A stretch of 64,000 bases of DNA from Pseudosulfitobacter sp. DSM 107133 (GCF_022788695.1 NZ_CP085159.1:65048-129047), one strand, 5' to 3'. Counted from the stretch's first letter, positions 18,265-27,226 are shown. The notes: generated by a model from the sequence alone, not told the origin. Made by a program: numbers and translations.

Positions 18265-18567
18265 TCAGGAGGCTGTGTCGGGCAGCACCTGCGCCGGATA
18301 GCCATTGGCCGTCACCGCGCCGATGATGCTTTCGATGGAAGTTTCGGCGTCATCGTAGGTCACGCTGTAAACACCCTGCCCGTATTCGGGGCCGTCCTCG
18401 AATGCGGCGATCTCGACCGACGGAACACCGCGCATCGAGCTGGCGACGATGAATGAACAGGACGGGCATGTCAGTTCGCTGACGGCGATCTCGACCTGGC
18501 GCTCTTCAGCGAGGGTCGGAGTCGAGAGTGCGGCGATAGTCAGGGCGGATAGCAGAAGATGCTTCAT
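18265..18567 (-). CDS. merP: Periplasmic mercury-binding protein MerP-like
   Basis: About 100 aa with signal peptide (MKHLLLSALTIAALSTPTLA) and one HMA-like fold with Cys34 and Cys37 (ELTCPSCSFIV). The usual MerP motif is MTCAAC, so this is a divergent member. ATG 18567 has GAGG 9 bp upstream; another ATG two codons earlier is too close. It lies 15 bp after merT, and binds periplasmic Hg(II) for the transporter. Confidence 0.88.
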   Translation of the reverse strand: MKHLLLSALTIAALSTPTLAEERQVEIAVSELTCPSCSFIVASSMRGVPSVEIAAFEDGPEYGQGVYSVTYDDAETSIESIIGAVTANGYPAQVLPDTAS

Positions 18568-18582
18568 GGTCATTGTCCTCGT

Positions 18583-18990
18583 TCAGAATTTCAGGATGAA
18601 GGGGGTGATGTAGGGAAAGATCATGGCGACAGCGACAATCGCGGAAGCGGCCCAGAGGGTCGCCCGCATGATTTGGCGGTCGATGGGGCGGGCGCAGGTG
18701 CCATCGGCACAGGACTCGGCATCTACAGGCTTGTAAGCCTTGTAGAAGCCGTATCCCAAGAACGCGGCGCTCAGCGCGAAGGTGTACCACTTGTAGGCAT
18801 AGAGGGCCCCGAGCTGCGCGATGAACACGCCCGTCACGCCAAAGCTGACCAGAACAAGCGGCAGAATGCAGCACGAGGTCATCGCCAGCGCACCGAGGAC
18901 GCCGAGGCCGGTCACGCCCCATCCCTTGGTGGTTTCGTCGCCAATTTTCTGCGACCGAGATTGCGGAAGTTCCGCCAAATTTTGTTCCAT
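18583..18990 (-). CDS. merT: Mercuric transport protein MerT
   Basis: About 135 aa with three membrane helices. The first holds the vicinal pair Cys40-Cys41 (AMTSCCILPLVLVSFG). A cytoplasmic loop carries Cys94 and Cys99 (AESCADGTCA), matching the second Cys pair of MerT. ATG 18990 was chosen because the longer frame runs through the promoter. First gene of the mer operon, directly behind the MerR-controlled promoter. Confidence 0.93.
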   Translation of the reverse strand: MEQNLAELPQSRSQKIGDETTKGWGVTGLGVLGALAMTSCCILPLVLVSFGVTGVFIAQLGALYAYKWYTFALSAAFLGYGFYKAYKPVDAESCADGTCARPIDRQIMRATLWAASAIVAVAMIFPYITPFILKF

Positions 18991-19019
18991 CGAATCTTCC
19001 TTGAACAGATATTTCCACC

Positions 19020-19050
19020 GTTCTAGGGTCTGTAGTTGATACAGGCTCAA
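19020..19050 (-). promoter_or_regulatory. MerR operator / merT promoter
   Basis: On the minus strand TTGAGC (19050-19045) and TAGAAC (19025-19020) are 19 bp apart. The spacer contains the dyad CTGTA-tcaac-TACAG. It lies between the divergent merT and merR starts, the classical arrangement for MerR repression and activation. Confidence 0.85.
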
Positions 19051-19066
19051 GGGGTTTTTTTGCGAA

Positions 19067-19480
19067 ATGAGTAACACAAGCGTGAGTTCAATTCGGCGGG
19101 GTGATTTGGCACGAGCGACGGGCTGCAACCCGGAAACCATTCGCTATTATGAGAAAATCGGCATCATGCCGGACCCGCCGCGCAGTACGAAGGGCTATCG
19201 AAGCTACGATGATACCCATGTACGACGATTGAAGTTCGTCATGCGGTCCCGAGCTCTCGGTTTCTCGCTAGAAGAGGTTCGCGGGTTGCTGGGCTTGGTT
19301 GATAATCGGATCCAGACTTGCGCCGAAGTCCAAGCCATGGCCGAAGTACATCTCGGAGAAGTGCGCGCAAAAATAGCCGATCTGACACGGATAGAACGCG
19401 TCTTATCAGAAACCGTCGCGCGCTGCACGGGCGATGCGGCACCCGACTGTGCCATCATTGATGCGCTTTTCGATGCATGA
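19067..19480 (+). CDS. merR: Mercuric resistance regulator MerR
   Basis: 137 aa MerR-family activator/repressor. The helix-turn-helix is RGDLARATGCNPETIRYYEK. Metal ligands Cys85, Cys120 and Cys128 match the three Hg-binding Cys of MerR in position and spacing (QTCAEVQ; ARCTGDAAPDC). Divergent from merT across the operator at 19020-19050. Confidence 0.93.
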   Translation: MSNTSVSSIRRGDLARATGCNPETIRYYEKIGIMPDPPRSTKGYRSYDDTHVRRLKFVMRSRALGFSLEEVRGLLGLVDNRIQTCAEVQAMAEVHLGEVRAKIADLTRIERVLSETVARCTGDAAPDCAIIDALFDA

Positions 19481-19505
19481 GCACGAAAACAGGTCTGGAA
19501 AGATG

Positions 19506-20666
19506 CTATTGGCGCATCCTGGCCAGTGCCTCTTGTAGAGTTTGCCGCCGCGGATCGTTTTGCGGAGCTACTGATAACAGTACTTCAGCACGTTCAAGTG
19601 CGGCGATTGCCTGTTCCCTATCACCCAAGACGGAGAAAGCGTTGCCAAGCCGCATCCACCCGTCAAAGTCATCCGGCTCATCTTCAAGACGCGCAGCCAG
19701 CCGTTCAACCATCGACATGATGAACGCCTGTCTCTCCTCCACGGTCAGGTCTAGAGCGTCTTCCATATCTTCCTGAGAAGGCCCGGGTGCACTGACCAAC
19801 GGTGCAAAATCAGCCAGTGAGATCGGAGCTCTGCTGATCTCGGCGCCAATTCGGTTTGCTTCAGCAACAAAGCTTTCCATCCAGGGATAGAAACTGTCCG
19901 CGTTGTTCAGTCGTCTTATCAGCAAGTCATGTGCCTGCGCGATGTCGCCCTTCTGTCTCAATGCGACTGCCTTGTAGAAGACCGCCGCGGGATTGGACGG
20001 GTCCAGTTCCATCGCATGCTCGATTGCGGTCACCGCAGCCGGTGTCACAACACCTTGCTCTGCCGAGATAAGGGCCTCTGCAAGCATGGAGAAAACGGCC
20101 GAAGTGGCTTCTGGTCGTTTGGCGACAATCCCGAAGGCCTCGGCAGCATCTGCGAACCGACCCATTCTGGAATAGGTTTGTCCCAGAAGCATCCAGCCTT
20201 CTGACGGTCCTCCGGAGGGATCAGTCGTGAGCCGATCATAAAGCTGATTTGTCAAATCTGCGACTTTCGCCGTCTCTTGACGTTCAGCTGTCCGCTCGGA
20301 AAATGCAATGCCGGGTATCTCCGGTGATCCCATGACCGCGTAGTAACCGAATGCGAAGGCCGGAACGAACATAGCACTCAGAACAATGGCAAAGCGACCA
20401 CCCGATGTCAGTTCCTTGGTCGCCTGAGCAGTCTTGCGCGACTGCATGAGAATCCGTCTCTTGATCTCCTGTTCTGCCGCGGTGGCCTCTGCGCCAGAAA
20501 TGACACCGCGCTCAAGATCCCGTTTGACCTCATCCAATTGGTCCAAGAGAACGGCGGGGGTTGTATCCGCCATGACCGACGTCATTTCTGACCGGCGTCG
20601 GAGCGGTAGTCCCACAAAGAGCAGTCCAATTGTGGACAGTGCGGCAAAAACCAACCAGATCATCAA
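19506..20666 (-). CDS. ccmI: Cytochrome c maturation protein CcmI
   Basis: About 386 aa. Two N-terminal membrane segments flank a cytoplasmic leucine-zipper-like loop (AVLLDQLDEVKRDLERG), and a periplasmic TPR domain follows (EGWMLLGQTYSRMGRFADAAEAF and later repeats). CcmI chaperones apocytochromes c to the heme ligation complex. The start overlaps the ccmH stop by 4 bp. Last gene of the ccmFGHI operon. Confidence 0.92.
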   Translation of the reverse strand: MMIWLVFAALSTIGLLFVGLPLRRRSEMTSVMADTTPAVLLDQLDEVKRDLERGVISGAEATAAEQEIKRRILMQSRKTAQATKELTSGGRFAIVLSAMFVPAFAFGYYAVMGSPEIPGIAFSERTAERQETAKVADLTNQLYDRLTTDPSGGPSEGWMLLGQTYSRMGRFADAAEAFGIVAKRPEATSAVFSMLAEALISAEQGVVTPAAVTAIEHAMELDPSNPAAVFYKAVALRQKGDIAQAHDLLIRRLNNADSFYPWMESFVAEANRIGAEISRAPISLADFAPLVSAPGPSQEDMEDALDLTVEERQAFIMSMVERLAARLEDEPDDFDGWMRLGNAFSVLGDREQAIAALERAEVLLSVAPQNDPRRQTLQEALARMRQ

Positions 20667-21130
20667 TTGTCCTTTGGCGTGTTAATGTCGATGAAACGCG
20701 CAATCTCGGCTTCCTCAACCTCGGAAAAATCCGCAACGACGCCTTTGCGCCGGCTTTTCAAAATGATCGCCCAGCCCGCCAGGAGAGAAACGACAGCCAA
20801 AACAAAGGGCGCCAACCAAAGGGCCAGGGTGGAGGCATTGAAAGGCGGGCGCATCAAAACGTAGTCGCCATAGCGCGCATGAATAAACGCGATGACCTCT
20901 TCATCGCTGTCGCCAGCGACCAACCTTTCACGCACCAAAATCCGCAAATCCCGCGCAACGCCAGCATTGGAGCTGTCGATATCCTGATTTTGACAGACGA
21001 CGCAGCGCAGTTCCTTTGAAATCATCCGCGCGCGCTCTTCAAGCACCAGATCCTGCAACATCTCGTCCGGCTCGACCGCAAAGGCCATCACCGGAAGAAG
21101 CAAAAAAAGCGCGATGATCACATGCCTCAT
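20663..21130 (-). CDS. ccmH: Cytochrome c maturation thiol protein CcmH (CcmL)
   Basis: About 155 aa. Signal peptide, thiol pair in LRCVVCQNQDIDSSNA (the family signature LRCxxCQ), and a C-terminal membrane helix (LALWLAPFVLAVVSLLAGW). It reduces apocytochrome CXXCH thiols before heme ligation. Overlaps ccmG and ccmI by 4 bp on either side. Confidence 0.95.
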   Translation of the reverse strand: MRHVIIALFLLLPVMAFAVEPDEMLQDLVLEERARMISKELRCVVCQNQDIDSSNAGVARDLRILVRERLVAGDSDEEVIAFIHARYGDYVLMRPPFNASTLALWLAPFVLAVVSLLAGWAIILKSRRKGVVADFSEVEEAEIARFIDINTPKDN

Positions 21131-21693
21131 CCGTTCTGCCCCCTCGGCAATGCGCCTGCCTGTTCGAGCGCCTCTCTGAACCTAGCAATGGCTTCATCAC
21201 CAACAACAGGCCCGACGTATCTGAACAACACAGTTCCATCGGGTCCGACAATGAACGTCTCGGGTACGCCCGACAGGCCCCATTCAATGCCAGCCCTTCC
21301 ACTCAAGTCTGAGCCAATCTTTTCATAGGGATTGCCAAGCTCCGCCAGCCATTTTGTCGCATCTTCCGGCTTGTCCTTGTAGTTGATACCGAACAGCCTC
21401 AGCCCATCTTTTTCGACCATTTGGGTCAGTATGCCATGCTCCGCCCGGCAGGGTACGCACCACGAAGCAAACACATTCACGATGACCGGTCCGGCGTTAT
21501 CCACGAGATCGGCGCGGGACAAGCCGGGCGTCTCCAGCCCCTCAATGGCAGCCAGATCGAACTGGGGCGCAGGCTGGGAGATCAAAACAGATGGAATGTT
21601 GTTTGGATCCCGATCGGGGTTCAGCCCCCATAGGAAGAACCCGCCAAATACCGCCGCGATCGTGAGCGGGATGAATGCCAGTATACGTCCCAT
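21127..21693 (-). CDS. ccmG: Thiol:disulfide oxidoreductase CcmG/DsbE
   Basis: About 188 aa. N-terminal membrane anchor (LAFIPLTIAAVFGGFFLWG) and thioredoxin domain with CVPC (VNVFASWCVPCRAEH), plus the GVPETFIVGPDG segment typical of DsbE. It keeps CcmH and apocytochromes reduced. The start lies 2 bp behind the ccmF stop. Confidence 0.95.
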   Translation of the reverse strand: MGRILAFIPLTIAAVFGGFFLWGLNPDRDPNNIPSVLISQPAPQFDLAAIEGLETPGLSRADLVDNAGPVIVNVFASWCVPCRAEHGILTQMVEKDGLRLFGINYKDKPEDATKWLAELGNPYEKIGSDLSGRAGIEWGLSGVPETFIVGPDGTVLFRYVGPVVGDEAIARFREALEQAGALPRGQNG

Positions 21694-21695
21694 CG

Positions 21696-23696
21696 TTACT
21701 CTGCCGGAACCCGAGCGGTCACAGCTGCTTTGCGACGAGGTGCACCAACGCGCAGCCGACGATCCGACAGCGAAAGACCGCCGCCTAGAACAAGCATCGC
21801 AGACCCGATCCAGATGAAATTGACCAACGGTTCATACAGAATTCGAAGAGTCCATGCGCCTTGTGTACTGGCGTCCTCCGAGGCCGGGTTCGCGATGGAC
21901 GTATAGAGATCTCCTGCCAGTGTGGAGCGTATCGCGCTCTCGGTCGTGGTGCTTTGAGCAACCGGGTAAGTCCGCCGCTCCGGGAAGAGATCGGTCAAGT
22001 ATTTTCCATCCCTCGAAACGGTCAATTCACCGCGATCCGCAAAGTAATTGGGCCCACGCACCCGTTCGACTCCGTTGAACCTTACATCAAACCCGCCGAT
22101 ACTGATGTCAGCGCCGGGCTGGACAAACATAATTTCCTCGGATTTCCAAACTGTTGAGCCAATGAATCCGAACATGGCAACAGCAAGACCTGCGTGAGCC
22201 AACGTCATGCCATGCGCAGATCTGGGCAGATTTGAAGCCCGGCGCCAGGATGTTGAAACCGGGCCCTCAAACAGCTTGATCCGCATCGTCCATTCCCGCA
22301 CCGTCGCCATGAACAGCCAAAAGGCGAGCATCAGAGACAGATAGCCCAACACCGGGCCACCTTCCGCCAAATACCAGACCGCAAGCGTCCCCAGAACGGC
22401 AAGAAGGGCGACAAAGCGCAGACGTTGCAGGACGCCCGGCAAATCCGCGCGCTTCCACGACAAGAAGGGTCCACACCCCATTGCAAAGACAAGCGGCAAC
22501 ATGACCGGAATGAACGCAGCATTGAAAAATGGCGGGCCTACCGACAGTTTTTCGCCGCCTGTCATTGCTTCGTAGAACAGAGGGTACAATGTACCAAAAA
22601 GGACGACGCCAGTGGCCGTTGTCAGAATCAGATTGTTTACCAACAGGCCCGCTTCACGGCTGATCGGTTTGAACAGCCCACCCGGTTCCATCATCGGCGC
22701 GCGCCATGCAAATAGCGCGAGCGAGCCACCGATTGACACCGCCAGCAGTCCCAGAATGTAGAGGCCTCTTTCGGGATCAACCGCAAATGCATGCACAGAG
22801 GTCAGCAGCCCCGACCTGACGACAAATGTTCCCAAGAGGGACAGGGAAAAGGTCAGGATCGCGAGGAGAATTGTCCAGCTTTTGAAGGCGTCTCTTTTTT
22901 CCGTCACGATTGCGGAATGCAGCAGTGCCGTGCCCATCAGCCAGGGCATGAAACTGACGTTTTCGACAGGATCCCAGAACCACCAGCCGCCCCAGCCAAG
23001 CTCGTAATAGGCCCACCAAGACCCCAAGGCGATGCCCGCGGTCAGGCTCATCCAGGCGGCCAGTGTCCACGGACGCACCCACCGCGCCCAGGCGGCATCC
23101 ACCCGTCCTTCGATAAGGGCTGCAACGGCAAAAGAGAAAACAATCGAAAACCCGACATATCCAAAATAAAGGAGCGGTGGATGCATCGCGAGGCCAACAT
23201 CCTGCAGCAGCGGGTTAAGGTCCTGGCCGTCGCTGGGTGGCGGGAAGACGCGATCAAAAGGGTTGGACGTAAACAGCATGAAGGTCAGAAAGCCGACACT
23301 GATCCATGCCTGTACCGACAGCGTTCGCGCCTTCAGTGCTTGCGGAATATTGGATCCAAACAAAGCAACAGCAGCCCCGAAAACCGTCAAAATGAGTGTC
23401 CAGAGCAAAAGCGAGCCTTCATGGCTGCCCCATGTGCCCGCCACCTTATACAACATCGGTTTGAGTGAATTCGAATTCTCAACAACATTCTTGACCGTAA
23501 AGTCGCTGGTGATGAATGCCTGCATGAGCGCAAGGAATGCAACGGTGACGAAGAGCACCTGTCCAAACGCGGACCATCGGGCCGATTGCATCCAAAGAAT
23601 ATTTCCACGTTTGGCACCGAGGATTGGCAATACACTTTGAACAAGAGCCAGAGCCAAGGCCAAGGCCAGCGCGAAATGACCAACTTCAGGTGTCAT
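21696..23696 (-). CDS. ccmF: Heme lyase subunit CcmF
   Basis: About 666 aa, roughly 15 membrane helices. The WWD-type tryptophan-rich signature is present (ELGWGGWWFWDPVENVSFMP), as are conserved His regions (MHPPLLYFGYVG, MTLAHAGLAVAMFG). It ligates heme to apocytochromes c. ATG 23696 (MTPEVGHFALAL) was chosen; the longer frame to 23756 adds a hydrophilic leader unlike the family. First gene of ccmFGHI; ccmA-E are not in the window. Confidence 0.95.
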   Translation of the reverse strand: MTPEVGHFALALALALALVQSVLPILGAKRGNILWMQSARWSAFGQVLFVTVAFLALMQAFITSDFTVKNVVENSNSLKPMLYKVAGTWGSHEGSLLLWTLILTVFGAAVALFGSNIPQALKARTLSVQAWISVGFLTFMLFTSNPFDRVFPPPSDGQDLNPLLQDVGLAMHPPLLYFGYVGFSIVFSFAVAALIEGRVDAAWARWVRPWTLAAWMSLTAGIALGSWWAYYELGWGGWWFWDPVENVSFMPWLMGTALLHSAIVTEKRDAFKSWTILLAILTFSLSLLGTFVVRSGLLTSVHAFAVDPERGLYILGLLAVSIGGSLALFAWRAPMMEPGGLFKPISREAGLLVNNLILTTATGVVLFGTLYPLFYEAMTGGEKLSVGPPFFNAAFIPVMLPLVFAMGCGPFLSWKRADLPGVLQRLRFVALLAVLGTLAVWYLAEGGPVLGYLSLMLAFWLFMATVREWTMRIKLFEGPVSTSWRRASNLPRSAHGMTLAHAGLAVAMFGFIGSTVWKSEEIMFVQPGADISIGGFDVRFNGVERVRGPNYFADRGELTVSRDGKYLTDLFPERRTYPVAQSTTTESAIRSTLAGDLYTSIANPASEDASTQGAWTLRILYEPLVNFIWIGSAMLVLGGGLSLSDRRLRVGAPRRKAAVTARVPAE

Positions 23697-23904
23697 CTGA
23701 TCATCCACTCCTTCGATGAACTCACCGCTTTGTGCGGTTCGTACCATTCCTACCAAGTCGGCCTGCAGGCTGTCAGGGGTTGCTTTGTCACCGTTTGTAA
23801 CAAAGAGCCCTGAGACATATCATTACAAAACACCCCCTCCCCCGGTCTTTATCTGATCCGACATAATAATGATGTTTCGAGAGTAAGTTGGAAAGGAAAG
23901 ACCG

Positions 23905-24456
23905 ATGGCAAATAGAAGCATTTTTGCACTTTGCGTGCTGACTACCTTTGGCATATCGCAAGCTGCGTTTGCGGAGTCGCATGTCGGCGGCGAAACTCAG
24001 CCTGATACGGGCGCAATGTCCAACATGACAATGGGCGATGGTGCCGCGCAAACTGGTATGATGAGTGGGGACATGATGTCCATGATGCAGAACATAATGA
24101 AGATGCACGCATCCAGGATGGGTGGCCGCGGCGGTATGATGGGTATGATGGATCGTGATATGATGGCCATGATGATGCCCAGCGGTGATCCTCAGAACAT
24201 GCGCGCACACATGGGCGTGAAGTTGCGAGAATTTGATGCCGACGCCAACGGTGCGCTGACCCTCGAGGAATTCGAGACCTTGCACATGAGTGTCGTTCGC
24301 GACCGCATGGTTGACCGATTCCAGCATCTGGACGCGGATGCCGATGGTCAGATCACTCAGCAAGAAATGGACGCCGCCGGTACACGGATGGGCGACATGC
24401 AAACAACGTCGGATGCTTCCGGATCTGCCGATCACCATGGTAGCGACAATGAATAA
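23905..24456 (+). CDS. Secreted Met-rich EF-hand protein
   Basis: About 183 aa. Signal peptide (to about residue 23), then a region of about 80 residues dense in Met (SGDMMSMMQNIMKMHASRMG; GGMMGMMDRDMMAMMMP) with Gly and His. Two EF-hand loops follow (DADANGALTLEEF, DADADGQITQQEM), and the tail is His-containing (SADHHGSDNE). Met clusters suit periplasmic Cu(I)/Ag(I) and EF-hands suit Ca(II), so it may be a combined metal sponge or sensor. Good ribosome site (GGAAAGG). It precedes the rhodanese and multicopper oxidase. Confidence 0.85.
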   Translation: MANRSIFALCVLTTFGISQAAFAESHVGGETQPDTGAMSNMTMGDGAAQTGMMSGDMMSMMQNIMKMHASRMGGRGGMMGMMDRDMMAMMMPSGDPQNMRAHMGVKLREFDADANGALTLEEFETLHMSVVRDRMVDRFQHLDADADGQITQQEMDAAGTRMGDMQTTSDASGSADHHGSDNE

Positions 24457-24495
24457 ACAAAGCCTCAGGCCTGCCTATTCCAAAGGAGGCCTCCG

Positions 24496-24963
24496 ATGCC
24501 ATCCGATCTGACACGTCGCACGGTCGGATTAGCCTTGATCGCTGCAGCCGTCTCACCAACTTTAGCCGTCGCACAGACAGCCAAGATTTGGTCATCTGAC
24601 TCCGCGTATAATGCGCTGCGGCAAGATCGTGTCCGGATGATCGACGTCCGTTCGCGGCCGGAATGGGCCGACACCGGGATTGCTGAAGGAGCCTGGCCGA
24701 TCAGCATGCACGAAGATCGGTTCCCCGAGCGGCTTTTTTCAGCCCGTGCAATGGCTGAAGGCCGGCCTGTCGCCCTCATTTGTGCAACTGGTGGTCGGTC
24801 AGGAAGTGTCATGCGGAGTCTCCAGCAAGCTGGGTATAGTGACTTTGTTGATGTATCCGAAGGAATGCTCGGATCTGCCGCCGGGCAAGGTTGGATTGCA
24901 GCCGGCCATCCGGTTGTCAGCATGGAAGCTGCCCTGGCGGCCCTTCCGGAAGGCTTGGCCTGA
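24496..24963 (+). CDS. Periplasmic rhodanese-like protein
   Basis: About 155 aa with an export signal (TRRTVGLALIAAAVSP) and one rhodanese domain. The active-site loop is ICATGGRSGSV, with catalytic Cys. Sulfurtransfer or thiol chemistry in the periplasm is expected; substrate unknown. A strong AAAGGAGG site precedes ATG. The next gene starts 2 bp after its stop, pointing to one transcript with the multicopper oxidase. Confidence 0.88.
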   Translation: MPSDLTRRTVGLALIAAAVSPTLAVAQTAKIWSSDSAYNALRQDRVRMIDVRSRPEWADTGIAEGAWPISMHEDRFPERLFSARAMAEGRPVALICATGGRSGSVMRSLQQAGYSDFVDVSEGMLGSAAGQGWIAAGHPVVSMEAALAALPEGLA

Positions 24964-24964
24964 C

Positions 24965-26413
24965 GTGCGCCTCTTGAACCGCCGTGAAGCTATTGGATAT
25001 GCCGCAGGTTTCGGAGCCGCCGCTGTGCTGCCATCTGCTGCGCTATCCGGCACAGGGCGGAAGCTTGAATACCCAGAGCTTCTGGATGCAACAACATCGC
25101 GACGATTTCAGCTGAAAGCTCAATCTGGCGCGACCCGATTTCGCGGCAGTTCCGCGACCGAAACCATCGGTTACAACCAAGGCTATCTTGGACCAACGAT
25201 CCGGCTTTTGACCGATGCAGATACTTTGGCCGAGGTGCAAAACACTCTGGACGAACCCGTCTCGTCGCATTGGCATGGGTTGCTTGTTCCTGGCCCCTTC
25301 GATGGTGGGCCGCATCAGGCCATCGCGCCCGGACGATCATGGGACCCGGTACTCAACCTTGATCAGCCTCCAGCAACAGCATGGTATCATAGCCATGTGC
25401 ACGGTTCGACAGCCCGACAGGTCATGTTCGGACTGGCAGGTGTTCTGCATGTTACCGATGGGGAAGACGATGAACGTGGTCTGCCGTCCACCTATGCGGT
25501 TGATGACTTGACCCTCGTGCTGCAGGACCGTCAATTTAATTGGCGCGGTCGCATGACATACGATGTCGGCATGCATCAATCGATGAATGGTTTTCGAGGT
25601 GACACAATGCTCGTGAACGGGCAGGCAGGAGCCTCAGCGGCAGTTCCCAAGGGGGTCGTGCGGTGCCGTCTTGTCAACGGTTCGAATGCGCGGATTTACC
25701 GACTGTCCTTGGCCGACGATCGGCCACTTCACCTCGTGGCGACGGATGGTGGATTCCTGGATCGACCGGTTGCACTCACTCGTATGGTGCTTGCGCCAGG
25801 AGAAAGGGTCGAAGTTCTCATTGATTTCACGGATGGCAGGGACAGCGTCCTGGTGTCCGACGATATTGCAAACTCCGCCATGGGTGGAATGATGGGAAGT
25901 GGTTCTGGCGGTCGTTTTACGGTGCTGCACTTCGCCGTCGATACAACCCTCCCCGTCCGTATCGACACCCTGCCCGATGCCATGGATGGCCCGTTGCCTG
26001 ACCTTTCTTCCAACGATATCCCCGTTCGGCGTCTAACTCTAGAAATGTCGATGGGAATGGGCATGATGATGTCCCGCTCCGGCAATCAGTTTTCAATCAA
26101 TGGCGCGCCCTATGATCAAAACGCCCTCAATTTCTCTACCAAGCTCAACAGCACCGAGCGCTGGATTGTCCGCGGCGACATGATGATGCACCCGTTCCAT
26201 ATTCATGGGGTGCGCTTTCAAGTCTTGTCCGACAACGGACGCCAGCCGCGGGCAGAGAACAGGGGCTGGAAAGACACCGTTCTCGTGGCTGGCGAGGTTG
26301 AACTGGCGATAACGTTCGAAAAACCGGCGCCATCGTCGGCACCGTATATGTATCATTGTCACATTCTTGAACATGAAGACGGCGGCATGATGGGACAATT
26401 CAGTGTCTCATGA
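24965..26413 (+). CDS. Second multicopper oxidase (CueO-like)
   Basis: About 482 aa from GTG 24965, which immediately follows the rhodanese stop and opens a twin-arginine signal (NRREAIGYAAGFGAAAV). Copper motifs: SSHWHGLLVPG, AWYHSHVHGST, MHPFHIHGVRFQ and YHCHILEHEDGGMM. A Met-rich stretch (LEMSMGMGMMMSRSG) lies before the last domain, the place where CueO carries its Met-rich Cu(I) region. It is not a close copy of the oxidase at 7605-8993. Likely a periplasmic cuprous oxidase. Confidence 0.88.
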   Translation: MRLLNRREAIGYAAGFGAAAVLPSAALSGTGRKLEYPELLDATTSRRFQLKAQSGATRFRGSSATETIGYNQGYLGPTIRLLTDADTLAEVQNTLDEPVSSHWHGLLVPGPFDGGPHQAIAPGRSWDPVLNLDQPPATAWYHSHVHGSTARQVMFGLAGVLHVTDGEDDERGLPSTYAVDDLTLVLQDRQFNWRGRMTYDVGMHQSMNGFRGDTMLVNGQAGASAAVPKGVVRCRLVNGSNARIYRLSLADDRPLHLVATDGGFLDRPVALTRMVLAPGERVEVLIDFTDGRDSVLVSDDIANSAMGGMMGSGSGGRFTVLHFAVDTTLPVRIDTLPDAMDGPLPDLSSNDIPVRRLTLEMSMGMGMMMSRSGNQFSINGAPYDQNALNFSTKLNSTERWIVRGDMMMHPFHIHGVRFQVLSDNGRQPRAENRGWKDTVLVAGEVELAITFEKPAPSSAPYMYHCHILEHEDGGMMGQFSVS

Positions 26414-26425
26414 TGAAGAATGTGC

Positions 26426-26456
26426 TTGACCCTCTACTCGCTGGAACCATGACAGT
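26426..26456 (+). promoter_or_regulatory. MerR-family-type promoter before TVP38 gene
   Basis: TTGACC (26426-26431), 19 bp, GACAGT (26451-26456); the spacer starts CTCTACTCGCTGGAACC. The left half matches the CTCTAG class and the right half (TGGAA) matches the copper class, so the regulator is ambiguous. Confidence 0.5.
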
Positions 26457-26484
26457 TGTGCTTGGCCTTTATTGAGGGATCAAA

Positions 26485-26565
26485 ATGGATAATGGATCGA
26501 ACATCGGGCGTCCTTTTCACGTCGACGTTGTAGCGGTTTTCGTGGCGCTCTATGCGATCGGGTAA
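26485..26565 (+). CDS. Possible 26-residue leader peptide
   Basis: ATG 26485 is preceded by GAGGG at 7 bp and opens a 26-codon frame (start MDNGSNIGRPFHVDVVAV) ending in a hydrophobic run. Its stop overlaps the ATG of the TVP38 gene by 14 bp. It could couple translation to that gene or encode a small membrane peptide. No homology can be claimed. Confidence 0.35.
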   Translation: MDNGSNIGRPFHVDVVAVFVALYAIG

Positions 26566-27226
26566 CACGCATCCCCGTCACTTGGGACTAGTTCTGATCG
26601 CAGTGCTTGCGGCGCTGCTCACTGGCATGTGGGCCTTGGATTATTGGCCGAACATAACCCGGGAAACCATCGAGGGCTGGGTTGATGGTGCCGGTCCTTG
26701 GGGGCCACTTCTCATTGTTTTGCTGATGATGGGATCAATCGTTGCAAGCCCCATTCCCAGTGCCCCGATCGCCCTTGTAAGCGGAGTTGCCTATGGCCAC
26801 ATGGAAGGAGCCATCTATGTAGCCATCGGGTCGGAACTGGGTGCATTGTCAGCGTTCATCATCGCGCGTTACCTAGGGCGCGTCTACGTCGAGCGATGGC
26901 TAGGTAACAAGGCCGCTTATGGTTTGCTCGGGTCTCAAAATTTGCTTACTTTGACGGTGTTTGCTTCCCGACTTTTGCCCTTCATCTCGTTTGATGCAAT
27001 GAGCTATGCTGCGGGCCTTAGCCGCCTTCACCTTTGGCGCTTTTTGATTGCAACACTCGCCGGAATTCTTCCCGCGAGCTTCCTGCTCGCGCATATTGGA
27101 GCAGAAGCGATGTCAGGGAGTTTCGACGCTGCTGAGTGGGTCATCGTTGGTCTCGGAGTGATGACAGCAACACCGTTGATTCTGGTGGCGATTTTGCGCC
27201 CCTCCGGCCGAAACAAAGCTTCCTGA
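26552..27226 (+). CDS. TVP38/TMEM64 (DedA-like) membrane protein
   Basis: About 224 aa with five to six membrane helices and the SNARE-associated/VTT domain pattern (PIPSAPIALVSGVAYG, GSELGALSAFIIARYLGR, SRLLPFISFDAMSYAAGL). Members are implicated in membrane homeostasis and lipid or ion handling and are frequent companions of mercury and copper genes; the precise function here is unknown. A MerR-type promoter lies about 95 bp upstream. Confidence 0.82.
   Translation: MRSGNTHPRHLGLVLIAVLAALLTGMWALDYWPNITRETIEGWVDGAGPWGPLLIVLLMMGSIVASPIPSAPIALVSGVAYGHMEGAIYVAIGSELGALSAFIIARYLGRVYVERWLGNKAAYGLLGSQNLLTLTVFASRLLPFISFDAMSYAAGLSRLHLWRFLIATLAGILPASFLLAHIGAEAMSGSFDAAEWVIVGLGVMTATPLILVAILRPSGRNKAS

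Noticed and set aside
23782..23808. GCTTTGT...ACAAAGAGC repeat near the ccmF 5' end
   Set aside because: Imperfect and not placed relative to a known promoter; could be chance.
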